Notes: generated by a model not told the origin, from the sequence alone. A DNA stretch of 51,262 nt from Clostridia bacterium (GCA_017398595.1 JAFQFR010000044.1:1-51262), one strand, 5' to 3'. Numbered from the stretch's first letter, positions 7,435 through 15,340 are shown. Program-made: numbers and translations.

Positions 7435-9630
7435 TTAAGCGCTTGCGTTTTCGCACTGTTTGATCAGTTCGTCCTGCTCTGCGCGCGAAAGCTCGGTAAA
7501 ATAGACATTCCAACCGCAAAGTCTGACCTGCAATGTAGCGTATTTCTCCGGCTCTCGCTGCGCGGCGTACAATACGTCCGGCGAAAGCACGTTGAACTGA
7601 ATGGCAAAGCCGCCGCAGTCCATATAGGTCTTGAGGAGCGCATGCATGGCGCAAAGTCCGCTTTCGCCCTCGACAGCGCTGGTATGCAGCATGGCATCCA
7701 GTACCGTGCCGTCGGGAACTTTCTTGTAGTCGATCGTCGTTACGGATTGGATCAGCGCGGTAATGCCCTCTTTGTCCATGGCAGTAACCGCACCCATGTT
7801 TTTCGAGAGCATCTCGCCGCTTCTGCGTCCGTCGATGGTCGCACCGGTACGTTCACCGAACGTAATGCGATAGTCGATGGAGAAAAGTCCGAGGCGGAAT
7901 ACGCCGCCGCGTCCGTTCGGCTGTCCGTTTACGCAGGATGCGGCAAAATCGACAAGCTCTGCCGCAAGATGATCCACTTCGGGGTTTCCGTTTCCGTATT
8001 TGGGATGCTTTTTCAGGATCTCCCGGCGAAGCATCTCATGACCTTCCCAGTTTCGGTTCAAAATGTCCGCAAGCTCGGAAACGGTATATCTTTTTTCTTC
8101 ATACACGAGCTTTTTGACAGCCGTCAGTCCGTCCACCGTGTTGGCAACCGAAAAGGCAACGACCGACGAGTTGTTATACTTCGCACCGCCCGCGTATGCA
8201 TCGACGCCGCGCTCCACGCAATCCGCAAAGGTCGAGGAAAGCAGCGGTGCCTGGCTGATGGTCGGATAATAGGACTCGTATGCGCGGATCAGATCCATCG
8301 AACCCTTGAGGAAAGCGGCGATCTGCTCCTTTACGGCTGCGAAGAACGCATCAAAATCCGCATAGCTGTCCGGATCGGCAGTGACGGTGCCCACCCGCTC
8401 GCCTGTATAGCTGTCCAAACCGCCGTTCATAACGGTGAGCAGCGCTTTGACCATATTTGCCCTTCCGGCACAGGTGCAGGGGATCTCCTTGCCGAGCGCC
8501 GCCGGTTCATAGCAACCGATGACCGTATAGTTACGGGCATCGCACGGATCCTCGCCGATCGAAACGAGCGCGCTTTCCACGACATTGTCGTTGATAAACA
8601 TAAAGCTGTTTCTGCCGTTTCGGATGGTGGTAAACACAAGCGAAACAAAATCCTGCGGGATCTCATCATACCAGCGAATATGGATCTTCGGGTCGTCCAC
8701 ATCCAGCGCGGCATATTCCTCTACGATCAAATAGGAAAGTGCATTGATGCCGGAAGAACCGTCCGCCAGTCTGCCGCCGAGATAGAACGGCATATTGGCT
8801 GTTACCTTCATGGAATAGAATTTCCAGAAATAATAGCGGAAAAGTTCGCGGATCTGCGCTTCGGTAAAGGTACCGTTTTCAATATCCTTTTTATAAAAAG
8901 GATAGAACAGGCGATCCAGACCGCCGACAGAGCGGATCGCTTCGCCCTCGAGCGCCGACTGCAGCATGCGGAACAGCATCGAAAGCTGCATCGCCTCCAA
9001 AATATTCTGCGGCGCGCCTACGGTAAGATTGCGCAGGCTCTTTGCGATCAGCGCCGCTTTCTCGTCTCCGCCGCCCTTTGCTTCCACAGCGTCGGCAAGT
9101 CTGCCGACGATGGCAATGGAGCCGATCAGTACACGTTCGGTGGAGGTATAGAATACTTCCTGCTCCTCGGTCTTGCTGTTTGCCGCATGCGCTTTCTGCA
9201 CGCGCTCCAGAAGTCCCGTAAAGCCAAGCTGCATTACTGCGTCCCAGTCGGGCGAGCAGTGGCTGAGGTCGGTATTGCCGGTATAGCTGAAACCGTTTTG
9301 ACCCGCCTCGTGCGTTTTCAGAATTTCCGCAAGCTCGTTGCGGCGAAGATCCTGGATCCAACGACCGCGGATGCGAAACGGCAGGCGATCATGATTTAAC
9401 ATATCCGGGAAGAAGTCGCGCAGGTCCACATCGAGCTGCGCATTACGAAGGATGAAATCCAGTATAAGAGACTTCGTCTCCATGCGGGACTTCCCTTTTG
9501 TGTCCCGTTCGATCTGCAGACATGCTGTGCGCAGGTCCTCTGCATGCATACCGCTGGTTTCGTCCCAATGCGGCTCACTGTACTGTGCAGACAAATCTGC
9601 GCGATCCTTTTCAAAGTTACCCCAAATCAT
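7435..9630 (-). CDS. glycyl radical enzyme, substrate unknown
   Basis: A pyruvate formate-lyase/glycerol dehydratase superfamily enzyme of 731 residues. The thiyl cysteine is C373 in G-C-Y-E-P; the glutamate two residues later (E375) matches the general-base position of the eliminating members (diol dehydratase, choline lyase), whereas pyruvate formate-lyase has two adjacent cysteines. The radical glycine is G706, 26 residues from the C-terminus, in RLCGWNVYF. That sequence is atypical: most families have R-V-(S/A)-G-(Y/F). The protein is also shorter than usual (about 780-840). I chose the ATG at 9630 because AAGGAGAT precedes it; an in-frame ATG at 9678 has no such site. No microcompartment genes are nearby. 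An eliminase acting on a polyol or amine is inferred; the substrate cannot be read from sequence. Confidence 0.9.
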   Translation of the reverse strand: MIWGNFEKDRADLSAQYSEPHWDETSGMHAEDLRTACLQIERDTKGKSRMETKSLILDFILRNAQLDVDLRDFFPDMLNHDRLPFRIRGRWIQDLRRNELAEILKTHEAGQNGFSYTGNTDLSHCSPDWDAVMQLGFTGLLERVQKAHAANSKTEEQEVFYTSTERVLIGSIAIVGRLADAVEAKGGGDEKAALIAKSLRNLTVGAPQNILEAMQLSMLFRMLQSALEGEAIRSVGGLDRLFYPFYKKDIENGTFTEAQIRELFRYYFWKFYSMKVTANMPFYLGGRLADGSSGINALSYLIVEEYAALDVDDPKIHIRWYDEIPQDFVSLVFTTIRNGRNSFMFINDNVVESALVSIGEDPCDARNYTVIGCYEPAALGKEIPCTCAGRANMVKALLTVMNGGLDSYTGERVGTVTADPDSYADFDAFFAAVKEQIAAFLKGSMDLIRAYESYYPTISQAPLLSSTFADCVERGVDAYAGGAKYNNSSVVAFSVANTVDGLTAVKKLVYEEKRYTVSELADILNRNWEGHEMLRREILKKHPKYGNGNPEVDHLAAELVDFAASCVNGQPNGRGGVFRLGLFSIDYRITFGERTGATIDGRRSGEMLSKNMGAVTAMDKEGITALIQSVTTIDYKKVPDGTVLDAMLHTSAVEGESGLCAMHALLKTYMDCGGFAIQFNVLSPDVLYAAQREPEKYATLQVRLCGWNVYFTELSRAEQDELIKQCENASA

Positions 9631-9827
9631 ATACGGTCGATCTCCTTCTCTTGTTTTGGTAATTTTAGAGTACAGCAATACGGGCGCATTGTAAATGCAT
9701 GTTTCGCCACTGTTTGTATTTTTCGGCTTTGAACTTCGATTATAATTCTCGAAAACTTGACTTTCTTTGTATTTTTTGATTTAATTATAATACAGGCTTG
9801 CAAAATCACTACAGATCGGAGATTGCA
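9631..9827. promoter_or_regulatory. divergent promoter region, GRE operon and AraC gene
   Basis: AT-rich 197-bp spacer between divergent genes. A TATAAT lies on the plus strand at 9786-9791, about 36 bp before the AraC start, and another on the minus strand at 9744-9739, about 110 bp before the glycyl radical enzyme start. Neither has a good -35 box, which is usual for activator-dependent promoters. Control of the operon by the adjacent AraC protein is inferred from position. Confidence 0.5.
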
Positions 9828-10649
9828 ATGAGCGAAGAAAGTATCGTAAAACTTACCGAGCTGCGTCCCAGAATACTGAATTTCTATAATGTCAGCGAAG
9901 GCATCATTCCCAATGTCTCCTACCCTAAAAAAAAGTTCGGCAGAAAGTCGGATGCCTTTATCTATATTGTGGAAGGCAGCATGCGTTACCGCTTTGACGA
10001 TCGTGAATTTGTCGCCAAAGCGGGCGACATACTGTTTCTGTCCTCGGGAAGCTTTTATGCAATGGAGAAGATGGGATCCCACTATCGGTATATTTGCGCG
10101 GATTTTTCTTTTGTAATGCCAAGCGGAACATCCCTGCAGAGTGACACGTTCCCCACGCAAAATCCAAAACATATAGAAAGTCTGTTTCGCAGAATGCGGG
10201 AGAACTGGATCCTGCAAAAGCCCTGTGCCACCGAGGACTGCATGTCCGTACTGTATTCGATCTATGCCGAGCTCCTGCGCCTGGACAGCTCGTCCTATGT
10301 ACCGCTCAGCAAACGCAGGCTCCTGGAAAACGCCGTTGTATACATCACGGAGCATCTATCGGACGAACTGCTGAGCATCCCCGAGATCACAAGCTCGGTC
10401 AATATGAGCGAATCCTACTTTCGCCGCCTTTTCTACGAGGTATATGCGGTCTCCCCGGTGCAGTATATCAACACGCTGCGCATCAATCACGCAAAAGAGC
10501 TGATCCGATGCACGAACGAAAGCTTCACATCCATCGCCGCACAGGTCGGATTTTCCAACGTATATTATTTCAGCCGTATGTTTAAAAAGAAAGCGGGCTG
10601 CACCCCCAGCGAGTATCGCAGCATCTGCTTTGAGCATCCGGATATATAA
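9828..10649 (+). CDS. AraC-family regulator next to GRE operon
   Basis: A 273-residue AraC/XylS-type transcription factor. The N-terminal half carries a cupin-like sensor (FIYIVEGSMRYRFDDREFVAKAGDILFLSSGSFYAM in several short beta segments). The C-terminal 100 residues contain two helix-turn-helix motifs, including SIPEITSSVNMSESYFRRLFYE and the signature GFSNVYYFSRMFKKKAGCTPSEYR. The start at 9828 is preceded by GGAG at six bases. It is transcribed divergently from the glycyl radical operon, which makes it the likely substrate-responsive activator of that operon; the ligand is unknown. It ends in a shared bidirectional terminator. Confidence 0.9.
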   Translation: MSEESIVKLTELRPRILNFYNVSEGIIPNVSYPKKKFGRKSDAFIYIVEGSMRYRFDDREFVAKAGDILFLSSGSFYAMEKMGSHYRYICADFSFVMPSGTSLQSDTFPTQNPKHIESLFRRMRENWILQKPCATEDCMSVLYSIYAELLRLDSSSYVPLSKRRLLENAVVYITEHLSDELLSIPEITSSVNMSESYFRRLFYEVYAVSPVQYINTLRINHAKELIRCTNESFTSIAAQVGFSNVYYFSRMFKKKAGCTPSEYRSICFEHPDI

Positions 10650-10659
10650 AAACAGAAAC

Positions 10660-10692
10660 CAGCCTCGATGTGTTCGCATCGAGGCTGTTTTA
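10660..10692. terminator. bidirectional terminator
   Basis: CAGCCTCGATG and CATCGAGGCTG form an 11-bp stem with a six-base loop. A T-run follows on one side and an A-run precedes on the other. It separates the convergent AraC gene and NifX-like gene. Confidence 0.85.
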
Positions 10693-10706
10693 TCATTGCA
10701 AAAAAC

Positions 10707-11120
10707 TTAATGGCAGTTATGTCCGCCGCAGTTGTGACTGCCGCAGCCATGCGAGCCGCAGGTGTGTCCCTCTCCGTGCTCGTGATCGTGATGGCTGCAC
10801 TTGACATCGGGGTTATAGTCGAGGTTGCCTGCCAGAAATGCCGCTACTGCCGCGTCGCAGTTGCCGCTGACGCCGCCGTACAGACGGATGCCCGCCTGTG
10901 CCAGTGCCATCTGTGCACCGCCGCCGATGCCGCCGCAGATCAGCACATCTGCGCCGATGGTCGAAAGCAGGCTCGCCAGTGCGCCGTGTCCCTGACCGTT
11001 TGTGTCCATGACTCTCTCGGATACGATCTTGCCGTCTTCCACTTCATACACCTTAAACTGCTCGGTGTGTCCGAAATGCTGGAAGATCTGCTCATTTTCA
11101 TAGGTAACTGCAATTTTCAT
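10707..11120 (-). CDS. NifX/NifB-type cofactor-binding domain protein
   Basis: A 137-residue protein of the dinitrogenase iron-molybdenum cofactor biosynthesis fold (NifX/NafY-like). The start MKIAVTYENEQIFQHFGHTEQF and the later DVLICGGIGGGAQMAL are typical of the family. The last 30 residues are dense in His and Cys (CSHHDHEHGEGH, then repeated CGSH-type motifs), a probable metal-binding tail. No nitrogenase genes are present; stand-alone members of this family are widespread in anaerobes and their role is unsettled, with iron-sulfur or metal handling inferred. AAGGAG precedes the ATG by eight bases. It is the last gene of an operon with the metallo-beta-lactamase-fold and DUF134 genes, a grouping seen in many anaerobes. 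Confidence 0.85.
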   Translation of the reverse strand: MKIAVTYENEQIFQHFGHTEQFKVYEVEDGKIVSERVMDTNGQGHGALASLLSTIGADVLICGGIGGGAQMALAQAGIRLYGGVSGNCDAAVAAFLAGNLDYNPDVKCSHHDHEHGEGHTCGSHGCGSHNCGGHNCH

Positions 11121-11141
11121 GGTTTTTCTCCTTGATTCCAT

Positions 11142-11918
11142 TTATATTTCTATACTTTGTCCGCAGGACAAATATTGTAAACGATGCATATGCTTTTGCA
11201 TACAGGCAAACTGCTCGGCACCCGTACAATGGCAGGTATAATATGCTGTGCCGCAGGCGTCCAGCTGCTTTGCCGCCGATGCCAGTGTTTCATCAAGCGG
11301 CATCTTGGAAAAGTGAAAGCCGCCAACCAGCACATCCGGGCGGAACCACTCTGCAATATCCAGAATGCCTTTGTGCGAGCAGCCGCTCAGCAAAACGCGC
11401 TTTCCGTTTTCTTCGATCAGCAGATACTGCTCGTGGCGAAAATCATCGGGAACAAACGTCTCGCCGACCTTTTCCGTCAGCCCGAAGCTGCCGAAGCTGT
11501 GGCGTCGCTCTTTTTCGTTGCAGGAAAACAGCGTCAAACCGCGGTCGATGCGGTACTCATCTGCCGTAAAGACAAGACGGGGGTGTGAGCGAAGCGCCGT
11601 ATCCAAGCCGATATATTTCTGCACGCCGTTGTAATGCGGTTCAAACGCGTATCTGCTCAGGTACACGGGCGCATGATCGTTGATCGCGAGAAACTTCTCG
11701 AGTCCCCCGCCGTGGTCATAATGCCCGTGCGACAGCACAGCGAGATCCACAGTCGCAAGATCCACACCGAGCGCTTTGGCATTTTCGGCAAACAGCGCGC
11801 TCTGCCCCATATCGAACAGGATCTTACGGCATTCCGTTTCGAGATACAGCGACAGACCGTGCTCGACCTGCATATCCGCACGCGCAGTGGTATTTTCCAA
11901 AAGTACGGTGATCCTCAT
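11142..11918 (-). CDS. metallo-beta-lactamase-fold hydrolase
   Basis: A 258-residue metallo-beta-lactamase superfamily protein of the subgroup often named dihydropterin-ribofuranosylaminobenzene phosphate synthase-like. The metal motif H64-x-H66-x-D68-H69 lies in SHGHYDHGGG, and later conserved histidines are in GCSHKG, GGFHF and CHCTGAEQ. No signal peptide is seen, so it is cytoplasmic. Its ATG overlaps the DUF134 stop by four bases (ATGA), implying translational coupling. With the DUF134 regulator and the NifX-like protein it forms an operon probably concerned with metal or iron-sulfur homeostasis. The exact substrate is unknown. Confidence 0.88.
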   Translation of the reverse strand: MRITVLLENTTARADMQVEHGLSLYLETECRKILFDMGQSALFAENAKALGVDLATVDLAVLSHGHYDHGGGLEKFLAINDHAPVYLSRYAFEPHYNGVQKYIGLDTALRSHPRLVFTADEYRIDRGLTLFSCNEKERRHSFGSFGLTEKVGETFVPDDFRHEQYLLIEENGKRVLLSGCSHKGILDIAEWFRPDVLVGGFHFSKMPLDETLASAAKQLDACGTAYYTCHCTGAEQFACMQKHMHRLQYLSCGQSIEI

Positions 11919-12268
11919 ATGTCCTCACATTCGCGCCTGCAGTGCCGCGGACAGCCGCCGCAGCCGCAATGCTCCTCTTTTCCGTCACAAAGGCGATAGT
12001 CGCCGCCCGCAATGCGGATGCCCATGCCGTCTACCAAGGCGGTGGCGATCTTCGTTCGCGCGAGCGTATAGATCTGCTGTACCGTGGTGCGGGCGACCTG
12101 CATATAGGCGGCGCACTCCTCCTGTGAAAAGCCCTGCTTGTCGATCAGGCGGATGCACTCATATTCCTCAACGGTCAAAACCACATAGTCCACATTCTCT
12201 CCCACGGGTGCGAACGTCGTGGTGCGAGGCATGGAGCAGACCTTTCTGCATTTTTTGTGTCTCGGCAT
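11915..12268 (-). CDS. DUF134 (UPF0251) helix-turn-helix protein
   Basis: A 117-residue DNA-binding protein of the DUF134 family: the start MPRHKKCRKVC and the following F-x-P-x-G are characteristic, and a sigma-70-region-4-like helix-turn-helix follows (GFSQEECAAYMQVARTTVQQ). The C-terminus is cysteine-rich (CGCGGCPRHCRREC), a likely metal or iron-sulfur site for sensing. AAGGAG precedes the chosen ATG by six bases; upstream in-frame codons lie beyond the predicted transcription start. As first gene of the operon, with palindromes at its promoter, it is the probable autoregulator; that is inference. Confidence 0.85.
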   Translation of the reverse strand: MPRHKKCRKVCSMPRTTTFAPVGENVDYVVLTVEEYECIRLIDKQGFSQEECAAYMQVARTTVQQIYTLARTKIATALVDGMGIRIAGGDYRLCDGKEEHCGCGGCPRHCRRECEDI

Positions 12269-12288
12269 AACGGTCTCCTTTTTATTTT

Positions 12289-12334
12289 TGGCATATGCCA
12301 TAAATATTATGACACCAAAAGCGACATATGTCAA
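12289..12334 (-). promoter_or_regulatory. promoter with two CATATG-centred palindromes
   Basis: On the minus strand TTGACA (12334-12329), a 17-bp spacer and CATAAT (12311-12306) form a strong promoter for the DUF134 operon. A palindrome GACATATGTC (12323-12332) overlaps the -35 box, and a second, TGGCATATGCCA (12289-12300), sits at the predicted transcription start. Their centres are 33 bp apart, about three helical turns, which suits binding of a dimeric repressor to one face of the DNA. Confidence 0.7.
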
Positions 12335-12351
12335 GAATAAATGAAAAATTT

Positions 12352-12471
12352 TATGTCGTCAGCGACGAAATGATCCCCGAAACGCACGCGCACGGCAACG
12401 AGCGCGGCGCCACATATGCTCTGCTCGTCGGTTTCTGCATCATACTGATCACCGATGTACTGCTGAGATAA
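12352..12471 (+). pseudogene. remnant of a ZIP-family metal transporter
   Basis: Thirty-nine codons in frame to a TAA encode YVVSDEMIPETHAHG followed by a hydrophobic segment ending ITDVLLR. This matches the last two helices of GufA-type ZIP transporters, which carry (V/Y)-x-S-x-E-x-I-P-E-x-H. There is no start codon or ribosome site, and the upstream side runs directly into the divergent DUF134 promoter. The rest of the gene is gone. The reading is from motif memory; a protein search would confirm it. Confidence 0.65.
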
Positions 12472-12478
12472 AATTTCC

Positions 12479-12515
12479 AAAAAAAGAACCGAATTCTTAA
12501 AATTCGGTTCTTTTT
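12479..12515. terminator. bidirectional terminator ending the pilus operon
   Basis: AAAGAACCGAATT and AATTCGGTTCTTT form a 13-bp stem, flanked by an A-run and a T-run. On the minus strand it lies 13 nt past the last pilus-operon stop; on the plus strand it follows the ZIP remnant. Confidence 0.88.
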
Positions 12516-12527
12516 ACAGGTAGTATT

Positions 12528-13130
12528 TTACGTGCGCAGATCGCACCGCACGACAAAACGGCTTTTACCGCTGAGCGTACAGGTAAAGAGCGTCAGCGAA
12601 TACGAAGTGGACGTCAGCCGCTCCAATTCATTTTCCCCGAGGATCTCGGTAACCGCCACTTCATACGCATATGTGCTGCCGTCCACGCCGACAAACTCCA
12701 CGGTGTCCCCCACGTCTATGCTCGTCAAGGGACCGAAATGCGCTTTGTAATTATGCCCGAGCAGGATCAGATTGCCCTCCGAGACGCTGCCGGAATAGCG
12801 GCAGGCAGACATCTTGAGCAGATCGTAGTTCCAAGTATTGAGCACGGGCAGCTCGATCCCCACATCGGGGACGCGGATCGTTCCGATCAGATCGTAACCG
12901 TTCAGCGTAAGCTGCGGCATTTCTCCCGTCGGCAGTTCTTCCACCACCGCGGTGTCGTACTCGAGCACGATCTTCTTATATCCGATCTCCCGCTCGAGAT
13001 CCGCAAGGAGTATCTGCGCGCTTTGCCCCGCCTGCACATCCTGCTGTACGTTTTGCACCCACATGCTGCCCGATAGACCGATCAGCAGCAGTCCGAGCGA
13101 GATCAGAAATATGCCTCTTACTTTTCTCAT
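12528..13130 (-). CDS. sortase, single-membrane-span type
   Basis: A 200-residue sortase. A single N-terminal membrane segment (about residues 6-22) is followed by the beta-barrel with GTIRVPDVGIELPV, catalytic H126 in LLGHNYKAHF, C184 in TLFTCTLSG and R191 in SRFVVR. The TLxTC context, the lack of a lid motif and the lack of a C-terminal membrane span separate it from the class C sortase upstream; it resembles class D/E housekeeping types. The ATG overlaps the minor-pilin stop (GGATGA), so it is translationally coupled. It probably anchors the finished pilus or the IPKTG protein to the wall. It is the last gene of the six-gene operon. Confidence 0.9.
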   Translation of the reverse strand: MRKVRGIFLISLGLLLIGLSGSMWVQNVQQDVQAGQSAQILLADLEREIGYKKIVLEYDTAVVEELPTGEMPQLTLNGYDLIGTIRVPDVGIELPVLNTWNYDLLKMSACRYSGSVSEGNLILLGHNYKAHFGPLTSIDVGDTVEFVGVDGSTYAYEVAVTEILGENELERLTSTSYSLTLFTCTLSGKSRFVVRCDLRT

Positions 13131-14398
13131 CCTTTTTTCACCCGTTTGCAAAGCAAGTCCACTGTGCCGAGCAGCACCAGCAAAACGCCGACTGCCAGCA
13201 GTATGTACATGGGCAATGTATTCGCGCCTGTCTTCGGGATGTCAGGTTCGTCGGGCTCATCGGGCACATCCGGCGAAGGCTCGGTGGTGACAGGCGTGTC
13301 CGGCGGATCGGAAGGATCGGACGGATCCTGTGTGACGGGTGTGGGAGCGGTCGTGACATCGGGCACGGGCTCGGTCGTGGCAGGCGTATGCGTATTGGTG
13401 ATCACAAAGCCGCTCTCGACGCTGCCGCTGTACGAAGCTTTGTACCCCGCAACGGTGATCTCCCGGACGGAATAGGATCTTCCCGCCTCCAGTCCGACGA
13501 ACGAAGTGCTCCAGCCGTTATCCGCGCTGAGCACAGCGGTCTGCACGATCGTGCCATCCTGCACGAGCTGCACCGTAACACTGCGGGGGCGTGTGCCGTC
13601 CGCATTGTCTGCGTCTTTCCAGACCTTTTTCACCGAGACCTGTATCGTCTCGGTCTCCGTATCGCTTTCATGGTAGTTCGTGATGACGAAACCATCGGCG
13701 GACTGCGTATAGGTGGGAGTGTAACCGCTGACTTCGGTCTCCTCGACCGTGTATGTTCCCGAGTTCGGCAGGTCGGTAAACGTGTGCTTCCAGCCGTTTG
13801 CCGCACTCAGCGACACCTTGCGGAGCGCTTTACCGTTGCGAAGGAGCGTGACCTCGATCATGCCCGGGCGCAAGCCGTCCGCATTGTTGTTGTCATCCCA
13901 CTGCTTGAACACCGTCAGGCTCTTGTCGCTGCTTTCCTCGGTCTTGGGCTCGGAAGTTACCGTTTCCCCCTCGGAGAGCCAAAGCAAATACGGCAGGAAC
14001 GTCATCGGCTGCCCGCCGCGTGCAAAAACGAGATAGAGTCCCGCGTCAAGCTCGGTGAAGTACACCTCGCCCGCGACAGAGGTGACTGCCGTTTGCCCCG
14101 AGAGCCCCTTGCCAAGCAGATATTGATAGAGCGTCACGGCATTGTCGGCGTTGTTTGTGCCAAGGAGCGCAGACACGTCCACGCCCGCATCGGCAAAATC
14201 CGCCGTGAGCACAGCATCCTCGCCCGCACCCGCCGCAACAAGGCATATTTCTACGGAAATGCCCTCAACAGGGGTATTCGCCTCATCGAGCAGCGTGATC
14301 TGCAATCCGCATTCCACCGCCGACGCGAGCGCGCAAAGCGACAGACACAGCAACAGCACTGTGCAAAGGATATGCAGTTTTTTCCAAATATTCTTCAT
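13127..14398 (-). CDS. minor pilin with Cna-B domains and IPKTG signal
   Basis: A 423-residue sortase substrate. Residues 1-27 are a signal peptide. An N-terminal SpaA-type domain (about 28-150) is followed by two Cna B-type domains (about 160-245 and 255-340), recognisable by V-x-K-x-W-x-D-x-x-N-A-D-G-x-R-P and ending V-I-T-N. Then comes a Pro/Thr/Asp-rich stalk, the sorting motif IPKTG, a membrane helix and the basic tail CKRVKKG. Pilin and tip adhesin here use LPETG, so the IPKTG variant may be read by the adjacent second sortase, with which it overlaps. By position it is a basal or wall-anchoring pilin. Confidence 0.9.
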   Translation of the reverse strand: MKNIWKKLHILCTVLLLCLSLCALASAVECGLQITLLDEANTPVEGISVEICLVAAGAGEDAVLTADFADAGVDVSALLGTNNADNAVTLYQYLLGKGLSGQTAVTSVAGEVYFTELDAGLYLVFARGGQPMTFLPYLLWLSEGETVTSEPKTEESSDKSLTVFKQWDDNNNADGLRPGMIEVTLLRNGKALRKVSLSAANGWKHTFTDLPNSGTYTVEETEVSGYTPTYTQSADGFVITNYHESDTETETIQVSVKKVWKDADNADGTRPRSVTVQLVQDGTIVQTAVLSADNGWSTSFVGLEAGRSYSVREITVAGYKASYSGSVESGFVITNTHTPATTEPVPDVTTAPTPVTQDPSDPSDPPDTPVTTEPSPDVPDEPDEPDIPKTGANTLPMYILLAVGVLLVLLGTVDLLCKRVKKG

Positions 14399-14408
14399 TC
14401 TGCCCTCT

Positions 14409-15275
14409 TTACTTTTCTTCTTCGGCTTGCTCGGCGGCGTGCTTTTTGCGCCGCAGAACGCCGCCGATCCGCGTGGCCGTCCAATACACGATCAAAAATA
14501 CGACATATAACAAAGCCAGGCACACCGGCAGCAAATAGACGGTGTTGATCGGGCTGACCTCATCGGAGAGATTCGGCGCCGCCGCGGTGTTGTCCTCGCG
14601 GTCGGCTACGCGCTCGCCGCGCACCAACAGGCGGTGCGAGTTGATGCCGTACGGCGTGCAGGTCAGCAGGGTCACATAGTCCTTGCCCTCTACGATCTGC
14701 AGCTTGGAGGAGTCATCCGGCACGATCACGTTGATCTCATCCACGCGATACTCGAACACCTGATCCAAAATGTGAATATAAAACGCATCGCCCACTTCCA
14801 TGCGGTCGATGTTGGTCAGCAGCTCTGCCGAGGGGAGCCCACGGTGTCCCGAAAGGACGCTGTGCGTGCTCTCGCCGCCGACAGGCAGGCTCGTCCATTC
14901 CAAATGCCCGACCGAATCCCGCAGCACGGAATCGTCCGTGCCGTGCGCGATCGGCAGCTTGCAGTTGATTACGGGAATCTCAATGTATCCCATCACGCCC
15001 GTGTCAAAGGGATCCAAAAGCTGCGCATATTCCTCGGCATTTCTCGGATAGCCGACTTCACCGCTTGCCATGCGGCGATTGTAGTCCTCCGCCGCCGCGA
15101 TCAGCTCGGCATATCGCTCGTCCTCGAGGTTTGAAACGCTGTCGTCATAGTTCACGATGATCTTGGACTGCAAATAGGAATTCCAATAGTTGCTGACCGC
15201 AGGATACAACAGCAAGGACAGCCCTGCAAGAAATACAAGTATCAACAGCAGCGTTGTTATTTTATCTTTTTCCAT
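14409..15275 (-). CDS. class C (pilus-polymerising) sortase
   Basis: A 288-residue sortase that would link pilin subunits by isopeptide bonds on the outer membrane face. It has an N-terminal membrane span, a lid motif D88-P89-F90 before the barrel, catalytic H144 in LSGHRGLPSA, C206 in TLLTCTPYG and R215 in NSHRLLVRGER, and a second C-terminal membrane span with a basic/acidic tail. Lid, TLxTCTPYG and the C-terminal span together define class C. The ATG at 15275 is preceded by AAGGAG; immediately upstream is an 11-bp hairpin. It lies between the major pilin and the minor pilin in the operon. Confidence 0.95.
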   Translation of the reverse strand: MEKDKITTLLLILVFLAGLSLLLYPAVSNYWNSYLQSKIIVNYDDSVSNLEDERYAELIAAAEDYNRRMASGEVGYPRNAEEYAQLLDPFDTGVMGYIEIPVINCKLPIAHGTDDSVLRDSVGHLEWTSLPVGGESTHSVLSGHRGLPSAELLTNIDRMEVGDAFYIHILDQVFEYRVDEINVIVPDDSSKLQIVEGKDYVTLLTCTPYGINSHRLLVRGERVADREDNTAAAPNLSDEVSPINTVYLLPVCLALLYVVFLIVYWTATRIGGVLRRKKHAAEQAEEEK

Positions 15276-15292
15276 GCAGAGTTCTCCTTGCT

Positions 15293-15317
15293 GCCGCACC
15301 GGGACCCCCGGTGCGGC
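15293..15317 (-). other. 11-bp intercistronic hairpin before the sortase RBS
   Basis: GCCGCACCGGG and its exact complement form an 11-bp, very GC-rich stem with a three-base loop, ending about three bases before the AAGGAG of the class C sortase. There is no U-run on the minus-strand RNA, so it is not a normal terminator. It may shield the 3' end of pilin mRNA or reduce sortase translation, giving more pilin than enzyme. Confidence 0.7.
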
Positions 15318-15340
15318 ACATCAAACTTACGGGTTAAATC

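Noticed and set aside
6526..9399. 957-codon plus-strand frame across the glycyl radical operon
   Set aside because: It spans two well-recognised minus-strand enzymes in antisense and shows no protein-like motif.
10707..11120. Evidence for nitrogen fixation from the NifX-like gene
   Set aside because: No nifHDK or other nif genes are present; stand-alone NifX-like proteins are common in non-fixing anaerobes.
15293..15317. Hairpin as an intrinsic terminator
   Set aside because: No U-run follows on the minus-strand RNA, and the sortase ribosome site starts at once.
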